Assembly: GCA_938015925.1 (NCBI GenBank)
Contig: CALLVY010000770.1
Location: forward strand, 1 to 34,834
Direction: 5' to 3'
DNA: 34,834 nucleotides
Source of the DNA: an uncultured Saprospiraceae bacterium
Lineage (GTDB): Bacteria; Bacteroidota; Bacteroidia; Chitinophagales; Saprospiraceae
Under the pieces are notes generated by a model. The model searched no databases and was not told the DNA's origin. It saw nothing but the letters and a program-made list of their open reading frames with translations. The position numbers were made by a program, and so were the translations under genes. Below are positions 25,007 through 34,834 of this stretch, one piece after another. Position 1 is the first letter of the stretch. Each line of letters begins with the position of its first letter.

Positions 25007-28000
25007 CTAGAAAGTTACCTGTCCTCCGAACTGAATAATTCTTGGTGAAGGTGTAGAACCATCATCCTGACCAGTTGCTAGAGGCATTTCTCCTTTTTGG
25101 AAACTAAAGCCACGAGTAACCTCAGGGTCTAAACCTGTATATTTGGTAAAAGTAGCTAAGTTTTGTGCAGAGATAAACAAACGAATACCTGTAAATAATC
25201 CTTTACCAATCGTTTGCAAAGCATCCGCAGAAAATCGATATCCTAATTGAATATTTTGCAACCTTAAATAGCTTGCATCTTCCACCCAACGGTCAGAGAA
25301 ACGATTATTCCCATTAGGATCTGCAACAGTAGCTCTTGGCATAACAGAACTAGGATTCGTTGGACTCCAACGATCTAATACAGAAACAGATTGATTATTA
25401 GAACTATTCATTCCTTCCAGAGCAGTACGCGTATTATTAAAAACACTAACTCCTGATACTCCTTGCAAAAAGATGTTCAGATCAAAACCAGAGATTTCTC
25501 CACCTAAATTTAATCCATAAAACAAATTTGGAGTAGAGTTACCTAGGAAAGTACGATCAGAGGGTGTGATTTGACCATCACCATCTACATCTACATAACG
25601 GATATCTCCAGGGGACGGCGTTCCAGATTCATCTGGAAGAGCTTGATCTACTTCTCCCTGATTTTGATAAATACCATCTGTTTGATAACCATAGAAGTGT
25701 CCAATAGAATATCCAACATCTGTACGGTGTGTTTGAGCTCCAAAATACCCTGTGATAATAGCATTGGCGCCATCGCCTAAAGAAAGGACTTCGTTTTTGA
25801 CGGTTGTCAAATTACCAGAAATATTGTATTTAAAATCTCCAACATTGTTTTGATACAAGGCAGAAATTTCAATTCCACTATTTTGCACTTCTCCAGAGTT
25901 TACATCTGGAGGTAAAAGGAAACCAGAAATTGCGGAGATTGGTAAACCAACTAAAATATCATTGGTGTTCTTTTGAAAGTAATCAACACTTAAATCTACG
26001 CGTCCTTCAAATAGTCTAACATCTACTCCAAAATCTAACTGAGTACTTCTTTCCCATTTCAAATCTGGGTTGGCAAATACAAAAGGTGTTGGTGCAGCAA
26101 ATACAGATTGGCTAGTTCCTAATACATAAAGCGAGGTCAAACCAAGTGTACTTTGGTAAGCAAAGTTGGTTCCAGTAAATTGATTACCAGATTGTCCCCA
26201 TGCAGCACGAATTTTTAAATCATCAATCACACTATTGTCTGCCATAAAATCTTCCTCGCTCAATCTCCAACCTGCCGAAACAGCTGGAAAAAAATCGCTT
26301 CGGTTGTCTTTAGAAAAACGAGAAGTGATGTCTTGTCTTACATTGACTGTAAGCAAGTATTTGCGATTTAAAGTATAGTTGATTCGTCCCAAAAATCCAC
26401 GTAGTGCCCAATGATCGGCCTCTTGTCCAACAGCAGAAGTAGCTGCTGTATTGACTAAAGTAACAGCCTCATTTAAAAAGCCTCTACCCTGCCCTCTAAG
26501 GCGATCAAATTCAAAATTGGTTTCTTCATGTCCTACCAAAACCGTAAGGTCGCTTTTTCCAAAAGAATTGGTGTAGGTCAAGGTATTGGCTAGATTGGTG
26601 GTCAGCTCTGTTGGCTTAGAAACAACTTTTAAGATTCCACCATTAGATACCTGTCCAAAGTCGTAGATGTTTTGTAACCAGTTACCTTGTCCAATGTTGT
26701 AATCCAAACCAATGGTAGATCGGAATTTAAGTCCTTTGGCCAATTCTAATTCTCCATAAACAGATCCCAAAACTCTTCTGGATAATACTCGAGTTTCATT
26801 ATTGGAAAGATCATTTAAGCCTACTACTTGATTGGTACTACCGTTGGCAGCACCGGCTGTGGTTGAGGTGATTTTCGTGTATTCTCCATCTGTTCTTACA
26901 GGTACAAAAGGAGCATTTAGTGCAGCCAAGAAAGCTCCTGCACGTCCTGGCTCAGACTCTACCAAACGATTAGAGAAACTAACGTTGATAGATTCTCCAA
27001 TTTTAATGCGTTTTCCAACTTTGATATCCGCATTTGCTTTTACGGAGTAACGTTTGAATCCTGTAGCCAAGGTGATTCCTTCTTGATTGAAGTAACCACC
27101 AGAGATACTAAAATTCATGTTTTCAGTACCACCAGTCGCAGAAATATTGTGGCTTTGCATTCCTGCACTTTGTAAGACTTCATCTTGCCAATTGGTGAAT
27201 GGCTGGCTAGCAAAAGAACTGAAATCATTTCCTAATTCATTCTGTAAAGTAATATAATCTGATACTCCAAGAACCTCATGTGTTTTTCTTGGTGATTGTA
27301 CCCCATAGTAAGCATCATAAGTCAAAGAAGTTCTACCTTCTTTTCCTCTTTTAGTCGTTACTATAATTACTCCATTGGCAGCTCGTGCGCCATAAATCGC
27401 TGCAGCAGAGGCATCCTTTAGTACGTCAATAGATTCGATATCACTTGGGTTGATACCGACCAAAGGATTACTCTCTGTATTAGAGCCGGTATTAACCGTA
27501 ATATTTGTGGTCTGCACGATAGGAACTCCGTCAACGACCCAAAGTGGGTTATTACTACCCGTTGTACCAACTCCACGAATACGCACATTGATGGGAGCAC
27601 CTGGATCTCCACTACGATTGGTCAACTGTACCCCCGAAAGACGGCCACGGATGGCTTGATCGGCAGTTAGGGCTGGTACCCTGCTAATATCCTCTGCATT
27701 GATAGAGCCAACTGCTCCAGTTAGGTCTACTTTGCGTTGAGTACCGTATCCAACTACGACCACTTCATCAAGTATTTCTGCATCTACTCCCATGGTGATG
27801 TCAATAACAGATTTTCCCACGATACTAACTTCTTGCGTTTTATAACCTGTATAGGAAAACTCAAGCATTTCCACTCCTGCGGGGACATTTAGAGCATATT
27901 TGCCGTCCAAATCAGTAATAGTTCCTGTACTGGTGCCTTTGGCAATGATGTTTACCCCAATAAGGGAAAGCCCCTCTCCGTCTAGTACAGTACCAGAAAT

Positions 28001-28135
28001 AGGGGTTTGGCCAAAGGCCAATATTGAAAAAAATAGAAGGAGAAGAGTCGAGAATAAGCTCTTCTTAAATTGCAATGGTGGAATTAAGTTTTTCCTTTTC
28101 CACCTTACAATTTGAAAAGTTCTAAGTTTCATCAT
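25007..28135 (-). CDS. SusC/RagA-family TonB-linked outer-membrane protein
   Basis: ISGTVLDGEGLSLIGVNIIAKGTSTGTITDLDGKYALNVP carboxypeptidase-like domain; EVVVVGYGTQRKVDLTGAVGSI plug; SIDVLKDASAAAIYGARAANGVIIVTTKRGK. Confidence 0.97.
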   Translation of the reverse strand: MMKLRTFQIVRWKRKNLIPPLQFKKSLFSTLLLLFFSILAFGQTPISGTVLDGEGLSLIGVNIIAKGTSTGTITDLDGKYALNVPAGVEMLEFSYTGYKTQEVSIVGKSVIDITMGVDAEILDEVVVVGYGTQRKVDLTGAVGSINAEDISRVPALTADQAIRGRLSGVQLTNRSGDPGAPINVRIRGVGTTGSNNPLWVVDGVPIVQTTNITVNTGSNTESNPLVGINPSDIESIDVLKDASAAAIYGARAANGVIIVTTKRGKEGRTSLTYDAYYGVQSPRKTHEVLGVSDYITLQNELGNDFSSFASQPFTNWQDEVLQSAGMQSHNISATGGTENMNFSISGGYFNQEGITLATGFKRYSVKANADIKVGKRIKIGESINVSFSNRLVESEPGRAGAFLAALNAPFVPVRTDGEYTKITSTTAGAANGSTNQVVGLNDLSNNETRVLSRRVLGSVYGELELAKGLKFRSTIGLDYNIGQGNWLQNIYDFGQVSNGGILKVVSKPTELTTNLANTLTYTNSFGKSDLTVLVGHEETNFEFDRLRGQGRGFLNEAVTLVNTAATSAVGQEADHWALRGFLGRINYTLNRKYLLTVNVRQDITSRFSKDNRSDFFPAVSAGWRLSEEDFMADNSVIDDLKIRAAWGQSGNQFTGTNFAYQSTLGLTSLYVLGTSQSVFAAPTPFVFANPDLKWERSTQLDFGVDVRLFEGRVDLSVDYFQKNTNDILVGLPISAISGFLLPPDVNSGEVQNSGIEISALYQNNVGDFKYNISGNLTTVKNEVLSLGDGANAIITGYFGAQTHRTDVGYSIGHFYGYQTDGIYQNQGEVDQALPDESGTPSPGDIRYVDVDGDGQITPSDRTFLGNSTPNLFYGLNLGGEISGFDLNIFLQGVSGVSVFNNTRTALEGMNSSNNQSVSVLDRWSPTNPSSVMPRATVADPNGNNRFSDRWVEDASYLRLQNIQLGYRFSADALQTIGKGLFTGIRLFISAQNLATFTKYTGLDPEVTRGFSFQKGEMPLATGQDDGSTPSPRIIQFGGQVTF

Positions 28136-28171
28136 AATTTTGGTGTTTTACGTTTATTTCAAAATGGCAGT

Positions 28172-28201
28172 AACCTTGGTTTATTGGACTAAACCGGGGT
28201 T
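28172..28201. promoter_or_regulatory. imperfect palindrome upstream of susC-like gene (candidate operator or 5'-UTR hairpin)
   Basis: AACCTTGGTTTA-TTGGAC-TAAACCGGGGTT; 10 of 12 arm positions complementary; 37-66 bp upstream of the SusC ATG, between it and the GntR-type regulator gene. Confidence 0.45.
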
Positions 28202-28294
28202 GCTTTTTTTTTAAGAGTGATTAGTTTTGTTTTAAGTCATATAATTATTTGATTTTTGGTGATTGAAATAGATTATTTTTTGCTTTTAATGGTT

Positions 28295-29311
28295 CTAAAG
28301 TGATGCTCTTCGAATGAGCGTGGTGACAATGACCTCCTGGTTTGTTTTTCTATGAAGGACAAACTCTGCTGCTTTCTGCGCCATAAGTACGAAATCTGTA
28401 GAAATCGTAGTAATTCCGCCCATTACAAATTCCTTTATCGTGCTTTCGTTGAAAGATAAAATGCCAATATCCTTTCCTATCTCAAGGTTTCTATTTTTGC
28501 AATCTTTGAGTAATTCCCAAAGGTCATTATCGTTTTGGATGAAATAGCAACTGCCCTTACTTACCGAATTGGGTTCGTAGTAGCTTTTGACCTCACTATT
28601 CAAATTGTTATCCTTGATGAATTCTTCAAAGCCTTTAAGAACTCCAATGGGATTATCATCTTTTGGTCGGAAGAAAAGAACACATTTTTTGAAGGAACTA
28701 ATGGTTGGGAATAATCCACTTAAAACATCATACATGGGTTTTCTAAACTCTTGGGTGATGTGAGAGTATTGTTGGTTTAAGTCTAAGTATCGGTCAATTA
28801 AAAGGAGTTTGTTCGGTGGAATAGTCTTAAGTAATTTTCTGGATTTTTCATTTTGTATTGGGGCAACAACATAAATTCCATATTTATCAGAAATATTGGA
28901 GAAGATCGATTCGAATACGGACATATTGCTATGATGAAAGAAGACATCGAGTTGGATGTTTTCTCCTAAGGAAGCTCGGAAGCTATTGTAAAATTCTTCT
29001 TGGAAAGTGTGAAAGGCGTATAAGATTAAAGCGACTTTGATGGTCTGATCGGTAGATTCATTGGCGATATAATAACCCAGTCTATTTTTGGATTCAACAA
29101 TCCCACGATCTTTAAGATCGGTATAAGCCTTTACGATGGTTTTTCGGGCAAAACCAAGCTCTTTGACCATTTTATTTACGGAAGGTAGCATGCTTCCTTT
29201 TATTATAATTTTTTCTTCTATAGCGTTAATTATCCCATTAACCAATTGTTCATGTTTGGTTAAATGATTGAACTCTTCTAGTTCCTGAATTTTCTTAAAA
29301 AAAGCAGTCAT
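28295..29311 (-). CDS. GntR-type winged-helix regulator with LacI-like periplasmic-binding effector domain
   Basis: LVNGIINAIEEKIIIKGSMLPSVNKMVKELGFARKTIVKAYTDLKDRGIVESKNRLGYYI (GntR wHTH) then VALILYAFHTFQEEFYNSFRASL...GIYVVAP...LLLIDRYL...IGILSFNESTIKEFVMGGITTISTDFVLMAQKAAEFVL (sugar-binding-like fold). Confidence 0.9.
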   Translation of the reverse strand: MTAFFKKIQELEEFNHLTKHEQLVNGIINAIEEKIIIKGSMLPSVNKMVKELGFARKTIVKAYTDLKDRGIVESKNRLGYYIANESTDQTIKVALILYAFHTFQEEFYNSFRASLGENIQLDVFFHHSNMSVFESIFSNISDKYGIYVVAPIQNEKSRKLLKTIPPNKLLLIDRYLDLNQQYSHITQEFRKPMYDVLSGLFPTISSFKKCVLFFRPKDDNPIGVLKGFEEFIKDNNLNSEVKSYYEPNSVSKGSCYFIQNDNDLWELLKDCKNRNLEIGKDIGILSFNESTIKEFVMGGITTISTDFVLMAQKAAEFVLHRKTNQEVIVTTLIRRASL

Positions 29312-29594
29312 ATTTTATAAAAGGGCAAAAAATTAATCAATGTCTGTGCTACTCTATGCTACTCAATTGCAAGAAAGGAAAAAATATTGAAACTAAGAAG
29401 TAATTACCTAATGAAAAATTAAATAAAAGGATAAAAGGAATTAAAATTTTGCAGATCATTAGTTCTACAAAATTAAAATACATTACGAAAAAGGTTAATA
29501 GAAGGATTTATGGAGAGGAATTAGAATAAAAACGATCGTAGGTAGACTAATTGTCAAAAAAAGGAGAAGGATTGGAAACATTGGACCAAATAAA

Positions 29595-29620
29595 AAAGGC
29601 AAGCCTTTCGGCTTGCCTTT
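29595..29620 (-). terminator. intrinsic terminator of the TPR gene
   Basis: Perfect 11-bp stem AAAGGCAAGCC (29595-29605) / GGCTTGCCTTT (29610-29620) with a GAAA loop on the minus strand, followed by a T-run. Confidence 0.9.
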
Positions 29621-29644
29621 TCTAAAGCTTTAGAGCTTTAATAA

Positions 29645-30979
29645 TTACTTGAAGAAAGAGGCTTCAATCACCTCATTATTATTAAGTTTTTCAATTCGAC
29701 TTTTAAATTCATTAGAAGTAGCCAAATCGTTTTTCTTAGCAAAGATTTCTTTAAGTGCGATCAAAGTACCCATATCATTAGGCTCAATTTTTTCCGCATC
29801 TTTGAAGTATGGTAATGCTTTGTCAAACATTGTGTATACTTCTTTTTGCTTTGCATTGTATTTTTCCGTTCCAGATTTAGAAAGATCACTTTCTAAATCT
29901 TGCATTTCTTTGGTCAAAACGGCTGCTTTGTTATAGTAGATTACACCAATGTTATACATCGCAGTATAGTTATTTTTATCCTTGGCAAGAGATTGTTCGA
30001 AATAATTCATCGCCAATTCTTTGTACTCCTGAGACTTAACAAGATCACCTGCTTCTAGCTCTTTGTTACCCAATTCATCATAAACCTGGCCTAGTGTAGT
30101 TATAAAAGAAATATTGTCTGGATCTTTTTCAATCCCTGTTTTCAATTTCCCAGTTAAGGTTTCCAACTTACCATTATTCAAGTAGTAGTTGATCTCCGTG
30201 ACCAATAGTCCTTGATCATCAGGAAAAAGCTCTCTCCCTTTTCCTAGGATTGCCAAAGCCGCATCTTCATCCGTTTCCGCCTTAGCTTTAAAAAGGCCTT
30301 CGTAGATCGCAGGTTCCGGGTAGTTGATATCATACAACTGCTGGAAAAGAGCTAAAGAAGCTTCTTTCTCACCTGCTAAAGAAGCACAAATTGCGGTAGA
30401 ATAAACTTGTTGGTTGTATTCCTCATCCGTTGGTAAGAAATCATCAACGCCATTGTCTTTCAATATTTTTCTAGCATCCATACCTGCTTTAAAAGAGGCA
30501 TAAGAATTTTTAAAATCCTGAGCTTCGTAGAAGTACCCACCATAGTTAAGGAGGTAGCTGGCCGTTTCCAAAAGGTTAGTAGTCATTTTGCTTTTTTGCC
30601 ATTTCTTTACAGCAACTTTCAAGCCTGCATCAGCAGCATTATAAGCTTCCAAAGCTGGATTTGTGGTAACAGCAGGAACAGAAGTAGGATCTAAGTATCT
30701 TTTGCTGATGTACCTTCTGGAGATACTATTATAAATGTCTGTTTTGGTTTCCCATAATTTATAGACATCTTTTTCCCCAACGGTACTTACCCCAGCAGCA
30801 GCAATGTCAATGTTTTCACTAGCCGTTGCCAATTCTTTGGCGGTTACCTCACCATCCGTTGAGATATTAGCATTAGTTAAAGCCTTTTTAGCCTTTTTTA
30901 AAGCTGTTGCTGCATCTTGTGCGGTTATTACCCCAGTAAAAAGGAAAAGGGCAATTAGAGGGAGCATTACTTTTTTCAT
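29645..30979 (-). CDS. secreted tetratricopeptide-repeat protein
   Basis: Signal peptide MKKVMLPLIALFLFTGVITAQ; TPR-like helices (ISFITTLGQVYDELGNKELEAGDLVKSQEYKELAMNYFEQSLAKDKNNYTAMYNIGVIYYNKA). Confidence 0.85.
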   Translation of the reverse strand: MKKVMLPLIALFLFTGVITAQDAATALKKAKKALTNANISTDGEVTAKELATASENIDIAAAGVSTVGEKDVYKLWETKTDIYNSISRRYISKRYLDPTSVPAVTTNPALEAYNAADAGLKVAVKKWQKSKMTTNLLETASYLLNYGGYFYEAQDFKNSYASFKAGMDARKILKDNGVDDFLPTDEEYNQQVYSTAICASLAGEKEASLALFQQLYDINYPEPAIYEGLFKAKAETDEDAALAILGKGRELFPDDQGLLVTEINYYLNNGKLETLTGKLKTGIEKDPDNISFITTLGQVYDELGNKELEAGDLVKSQEYKELAMNYFEQSLAKDKNNYTAMYNIGVIYYNKAAVLTKEMQDLESDLSKSGTEKYNAKQKEVYTMFDKALPYFKDAEKIEPNDMGTLIALKEIFAKKNDLATSNEFKSRIEKLNNNEVIEASFFK

Positions 30980-31140
30980 ATTATTCTTTTTGAGTTAAAA
31001 TTTAAGTTTTGATGTAGTTTGATCGTGTAAAATTGGTTTAATTTTTATTAGTTTAATTCAACCACTATTAGGACGCTATTACTTGAAAGAAAAACGTTTG
31101 CCTAACGTTAAAGGCTTGCTGTTTTGTGTTAAAAAACGTT

Positions 31141-31161
31141 AAGTCCGCCTAAATCGGGCTT
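31141..31161 (-). terminator. probable gyrA terminator
   Basis: On the minus strand AAGCCCG-ATTTAGG-CGGACTT then AACGTTTTTT; 7-bp stem with one G-U, 11 nt past the gyrA stop. Confidence 0.6.
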
Positions 31162-31171
31162 AATTAAGTGC

Positions 31172-33736
31172 CTATTCCTCTTCTTCTTTTTTGTTTTCTT
31201 CTGCATTTTCTGAAGCAGTTTCCTGTCCTTCTTCTGCATTTACATCCAATACAGTGCCTTCCTCAGTGGTCGATTCCTCTTCAGAATCGTCATGGAATAC
31301 TACTGCAACATCTGCGATTTCATCATTTTTTTCTAATTTGATCAATCGCACTCCTTGTGTTGCTCTTCCCATTACCCGCATATCTTTGGCAGACATTCTA
31401 ATAATGATTCCAGATTTGTTGGTGATCATCAAATCATCTTCATCTTTAATTTGCTTCAAAGCAATCAAAGCACCTGTTTTGTCGGTAACCTGAAGGGTTT
31501 TAACTCCTTTTCCACCTCGATTGGTAACTCGGTAATCTTCTAGCGCCGAACGCTTACCATTTCCTTTTTCAGAAACCACTAAGATAGAAACGTCAGGATC
31601 ATTAGGATCTATTGTAACCATGCCGACTACAAAATCATTATTCTCTTTATCCAAGGTAATACCACGTACTCCTGCTGCAGAACGTCCCATTGATCGAACT
31701 TTCTCCTCCGGGAACCGGATCGCTCGTCCCATTCTATTGGCAATCAATATCTCGTTGCTGCCATTGGTTAGTTTTACTTCTAATAGTTGATCTCCTTCAT
31801 TGATCGTAATGGCATTGATACCATTGGATCGGACTCTGGAGAAAGCTTCTACTTTAGTTTTCTTGATCAATCCATTCTTAGTACAGAAAACCAAATAGTT
31901 GTTTTCTATAAATTCTTGATCTTTTAAAGACTTGACTACTAAGTAAGCCCGAACTTTATCTTCTTTTGGAATATTGAGCAAGTTTTGAATGACTCGACCG
32001 CTAGAGTTCTTCGAAGCTTCTGGGATATTATATACTTTAACCCAGTGGCATCGTCCTTTTTCGGTAAAGAGTAAGAGCCAGTTGTGGGTACTACCGACAA
32101 AAAGGTGTTCCACAAAATCTTCATTCCTAGTTTTGGTTCCTCTAGAACCACGACCTCCCCTACTTTGCGCACGGTATTCTGTGGATTTCGTTCTTTTGAT
32201 ATAACCCAGCTGAGAAATAGTAATGACCACTTCTTCATCAGCGATCATATCTTCCATACTGATATCTCCTTCTGCAAAGCTGATTTCAGTTCTTCGCTCA
32301 TCCCCAAATCGCTCCTTGATATCTGCTAACTCCTCCTTGATGATGTCTCGACGTTTACCTTCGTCTGCTAAAATAGATTTGTAGTAATTGATGATTTTCA
32401 TCAATTCATCATACTCTGCTTTTACTTTGTCAATCTCTAGTCCAGTCAGTTTTTGCAACCTCATTTCCAGAATTGCTTTCGCTTGCAACTCGGAAAGATC
32501 AAACTTGGACATCAAGCCATTTCTGGCCTCTTCTACATTCTTAGAGGCTCTAATCAAAGCAATCACCTCATCAAGGTGATCCAAAGCGATGAGGATTCCC
32601 TCCAGGATGTGTGCTCTCTCTTCTGCTTTCTTAAGATCGAATTTGGTACGACGTACAATGACTTCCAAACGGAATTTGATAAACTCCCGAATTAAATCTT
32701 TTAGATTGAGGATAACTGGGCGACCATTTACCAAAGCCACATTATTGACTCCGTAAGAAGTTTGAAGGGCAGAATATTTGTACAATTTGCTCAATACGAC
32801 ATTGGCCATTGCATCTCTTTTGACCTCTACTACGATTCGCAATCCATTTCTATCGGACTCATCCCGAATATCACTGATTCCTTCTATCCGCTTATCATTG
32901 ACCAATTCGGCGATCTTTACGATCAGATGGGCTTTATTTACCTGGTAAGGGATTTCTGAAACAATGATTGTCTCCTTCCCTGTCTTAGATTCTTCAATAT
33001 TGGCTTTTGCCCGAACAATCACTCTTCCTCTTCCCGTCGCCAAGGCTTCTTTTACTCCTGTATAGCCATAAATGATTCCTCCTGTAGGAAAATCTGGGGC
33101 TTTGACATGGGTAATCAACTCCTCCATTTCAATGTCTGGATTGTCGATCATCGCGACTGTTCCATTGATTACCTCCGTCAGATTATGTGGAAGCATATTG
33201 GTAGCCATACCTACGGCGATACCAGAAGCTCCATTGATCAAAAGGTTGGGTAATTTGGCAGGAAGTACGGTAGGTTCTGTGAGTGAGTCGTCAAAGTTAT
33301 TGGAAAAATCAACGGTATCTTTATTAATATCACTGAGGATTTCGTCAGAAATACGTTGCAAACGAGCCTCTGTATAACGCATTGCAGCAGGGCTATCTCC
33401 ATCCATAGAGCCAAAATTCCCCTGGCCATCGACTAAAGGATAGCGCAAAGACCAATCCTGAGCCATCCGAACCATCGAATCGTATACTGATTGATCACCG
33501 TGTGGGTGATATTTTCCTAAAACCTCCCCTACAATACGGGCAGATTTCTTGTGTGATTTGTTGTAAACTAGTCCTAATTCGCTCATTCCGTAAAGAACAC
33601 GTCTGTGAACAGGTTTTAAGCCATCTCTTACATCTGGTAAAGCTCTGGAGACAATTACTGACATCGAATAATCGATATAAGCGGATTTCATTTCGTCTTC
33701 AATCGCAATTGGAATAATTCTTTGATCTAATGCCAT
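31172..33736 (-). CDS. gyrA: DNA gyrase subunit A
   Basis: [96 protein letters not shown]; GyrA-box-like QSRGGRG; acidic C-terminal tail. Confidence 0.98.
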   Translation of the reverse strand: MALDQRIIPIAIEDEMKSAYIDYSMSVIVSRALPDVRDGLKPVHRRVLYGMSELGLVYNKSHKKSARIVGEVLGKYHPHGDQSVYDSMVRMAQDWSLRYPLVDGQGNFGSMDGDSPAAMRYTEARLQRISDEILSDINKDTVDFSNNFDDSLTEPTVLPAKLPNLLINGASGIAVGMATNMLPHNLTEVINGTVAMIDNPDIEMEELITHVKAPDFPTGGIIYGYTGVKEALATGRGRVIVRAKANIEESKTGKETIIVSEIPYQVNKAHLIVKIAELVNDKRIEGISDIRDESDRNGLRIVVEVKRDAMANVVLSKLYKYSALQTSYGVNNVALVNGRPVILNLKDLIREFIKFRLEVIVRRTKFDLKKAEERAHILEGILIALDHLDEVIALIRASKNVEEARNGLMSKFDLSELQAKAILEMRLQKLTGLEIDKVKAEYDELMKIINYYKSILADEGKRRDIIKEELADIKERFGDERRTEISFAEGDISMEDMIADEEVVITISQLGYIKRTKSTEYRAQSRGGRGSRGTKTRNEDFVEHLFVGSTHNWLLLFTEKGRCHWVKVYNIPEASKNSSGRVIQNLLNIPKEDKVRAYLVVKSLKDQEFIENNYLVFCTKNGLIKKTKVEAFSRVRSNGINAITINEGDQLLEVKLTNGSNEILIANRMGRAIRFPEEKVRSMGRSAAGVRGITLDKENNDFVVGMVTIDPNDPDVSILVVSEKGNGKRSALEDYRVTNRGGKGVKTLQVTDKTGALIALKQIKDEDDLMITNKSGIIIRMSAKDMRVMGRATQGVRLIKLEKNDEIADVAVVFHDDSEEESTTEEGTVLDVNAEEGQETASENAEENKKEEEE

Positions 33737-33970
33737 GAAAATCAGGTTGTTCTGTTAAACTCAATAATTAAGTGCTTGGTGTAATAAAATCAAAACAGAC
33801 AAATTTTGGATTCCCTTCTATCTCTTCGATTTTACTCAATTTTCGAGCAAAAGATTAGTAAAATCCTTTGCTTTTCAAATGATGGGCGAAGATACTAAAA
33901 ATGAGATAGTTTTTATAGGAGAAAAGCGAAAAAAACAGGGCACAGAACGGAGTTTTGGACATAAAAAAAC

Positions 33971-33996
33971 GGTGATTCCAAAAGATTGGAATCACC
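33971..33996 (-). terminator. intrinsic terminator of the 34071-34721 gene
   Basis: Perfect GGTGATTCCA (33971-33980) / TGGAATCACC (33987-33996), extendable by one C-G pair, followed on the minus strand by TTTTTTTAT. Confidence 0.88.
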
Positions 33997-34070
33997 GCTA
34001 AAAATCATCAAAGTAAATATTTTACTGTATCATCAATTTTTATATTGAAAAATAGTCGATTTAGGGCTAA

Positions 34071-34721
34071 TTAATTCTGTTTCATGGCTACTCGATACTC
34101 CGTTTTATCATGCTGATTGACGGTCCAATAGTTGTAATCTCGCACCATTCTATCTAAGTTTCTATAGTTGAAGTCTTTGCTACCTACCCTATTGGAAAGC
34201 GCAGAATAATCACTAAATACTTTCTTGGATACATTGGAATAACTTTCCCGCTCCACTTTTTCTAGGTTTCCATCTTCTCCTTGTAAGTAATAATGATAGG
34301 TATATGGGTTTCTTACATCATTTCGAGATTCAATGTAGTATACAAAGAGCGTAACTGCTCCTTCTTCCTCTTTTTGCATAAAAACGGTTGTGGGACCAAA
34401 TGGTTTTGGTGGGTAATCAACTTTCTGGCGTTCATAGTGAACCCATTCATTGACTTCATTTCCTAATTCATCGATATCGAATCCTTCGTAGCCGTAGCCT
34501 TCGATTTCAGTTGACTTATAGGTATTTTTTTGACCTGAGCGTTTGTCGTAGAATACGACTTTCACTTCATTGTCAGTAATGCCTCCGACCTTTATTTGGC
34601 CTTCGACTTTTTTTCCGTTGTCTAAGATTACATATCCATCGACTTTTTCCCCCTTTTGGGCGAACAGAGACGTGGAAAACAGTAATGCAAAAGCAATTGC
34701 GTTAATGGTAGTTAATTTCAT
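34071..34721 (-). CDS. small secreted protein of unknown function
   Basis: Start placed at internal ATG 34721: MKLTTINAIAFALLFSTSLFAQKGEKVDGYVILDNGKKVEGQIKVGG, a signal peptide; the ORF-track start at 34751 adds a non-signal extension. Terminator downstream. Confidence 0.7.
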   Translation of the reverse strand: MKLTTINAIAFALLFSTSLFAQKGEKVDGYVILDNGKKVEGQIKVGGITDNEVKVVFYDKRSGQKNTYKSTEIEGYGYEGFDIDELGNEVNEWVHYERQKVDYPPKPFGPTTVFMQKEEEGAVTLFVYYIESRNDVRNPYTYHYYLQGEDGNLEKVERESYSNVSKKVFSDYSALSNRVGSKDFNYRNLDRMVRDYNYWTVNQHDKTEYRVAMKQN

Positions 34722-34834
34722 GGTATGCTGGATTTTAGATTTGATTCTCAATAAATAGGCGGGACCGTGTATAAAAGCAGACCTGCCAGGCTTTAATTTT
34801 GCATCTATAGTTCTGTTCTTTGTTCTTAATGCAA

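Noticed and set aside
28136-28294. Bacteroidota-type -7 (TAnnTTTG) promoter upstream of susC
   Set aside because: No convincing match found by eye in the minus-strand gap.

Overview
The window looks like a Bacteroidota chromosome segment (SusC/SusD pair, AT-rich, GyrA and lipoprotein style consistent with marine Saprospiraceae-like bacteria; the lineage is inferred). Almost every gene is on the minus strand. The centrepiece is a long co-directional cluster, about 4.7-29.3 kb, read right to left: GntR-type regulator with a sugar-binding-like domain -> SusC -> SusD -> strong intergenic hairpin -> two tandem giant VCBS/FG-GAP-ASPIC lipoproteins -> PAP2/vanadium-haloperoxidase-like lipoprotein -> FAD glycerol-3-phosphate dehydrogenase (GlpD) -> GH36 alpha-galactosidase-like -> GH2 beta-galactosidase -> second GH36 -> SSS-family symporter -> terminator-like hairpin. 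The galactosidases lack signal peptides, no secreted endo-acting enzyme is visible, and glpD sits inside the cluster. My leading hypothesis is a system for importing and breaking down small galactosyl-glycerols (floridoside/isofloridoside or mono-/digalactosylglycerol from algal galactolipids) rather than a polysaccharide. Flanking genes are a partial MarR-GNAT regulator, a small Cys-rich-tail lipoprotein, a Tat-type two-subunit molybdenum hydroxylase (IorAB-like), a TPR protein, gyrA with Gln at the quinolone-region Ser83-equivalent position, and a small secreted protein. I saw no tRNA, rRNA, CRISPR array or insertion sequence. All calls come from reading motifs by eye; no searches were run.
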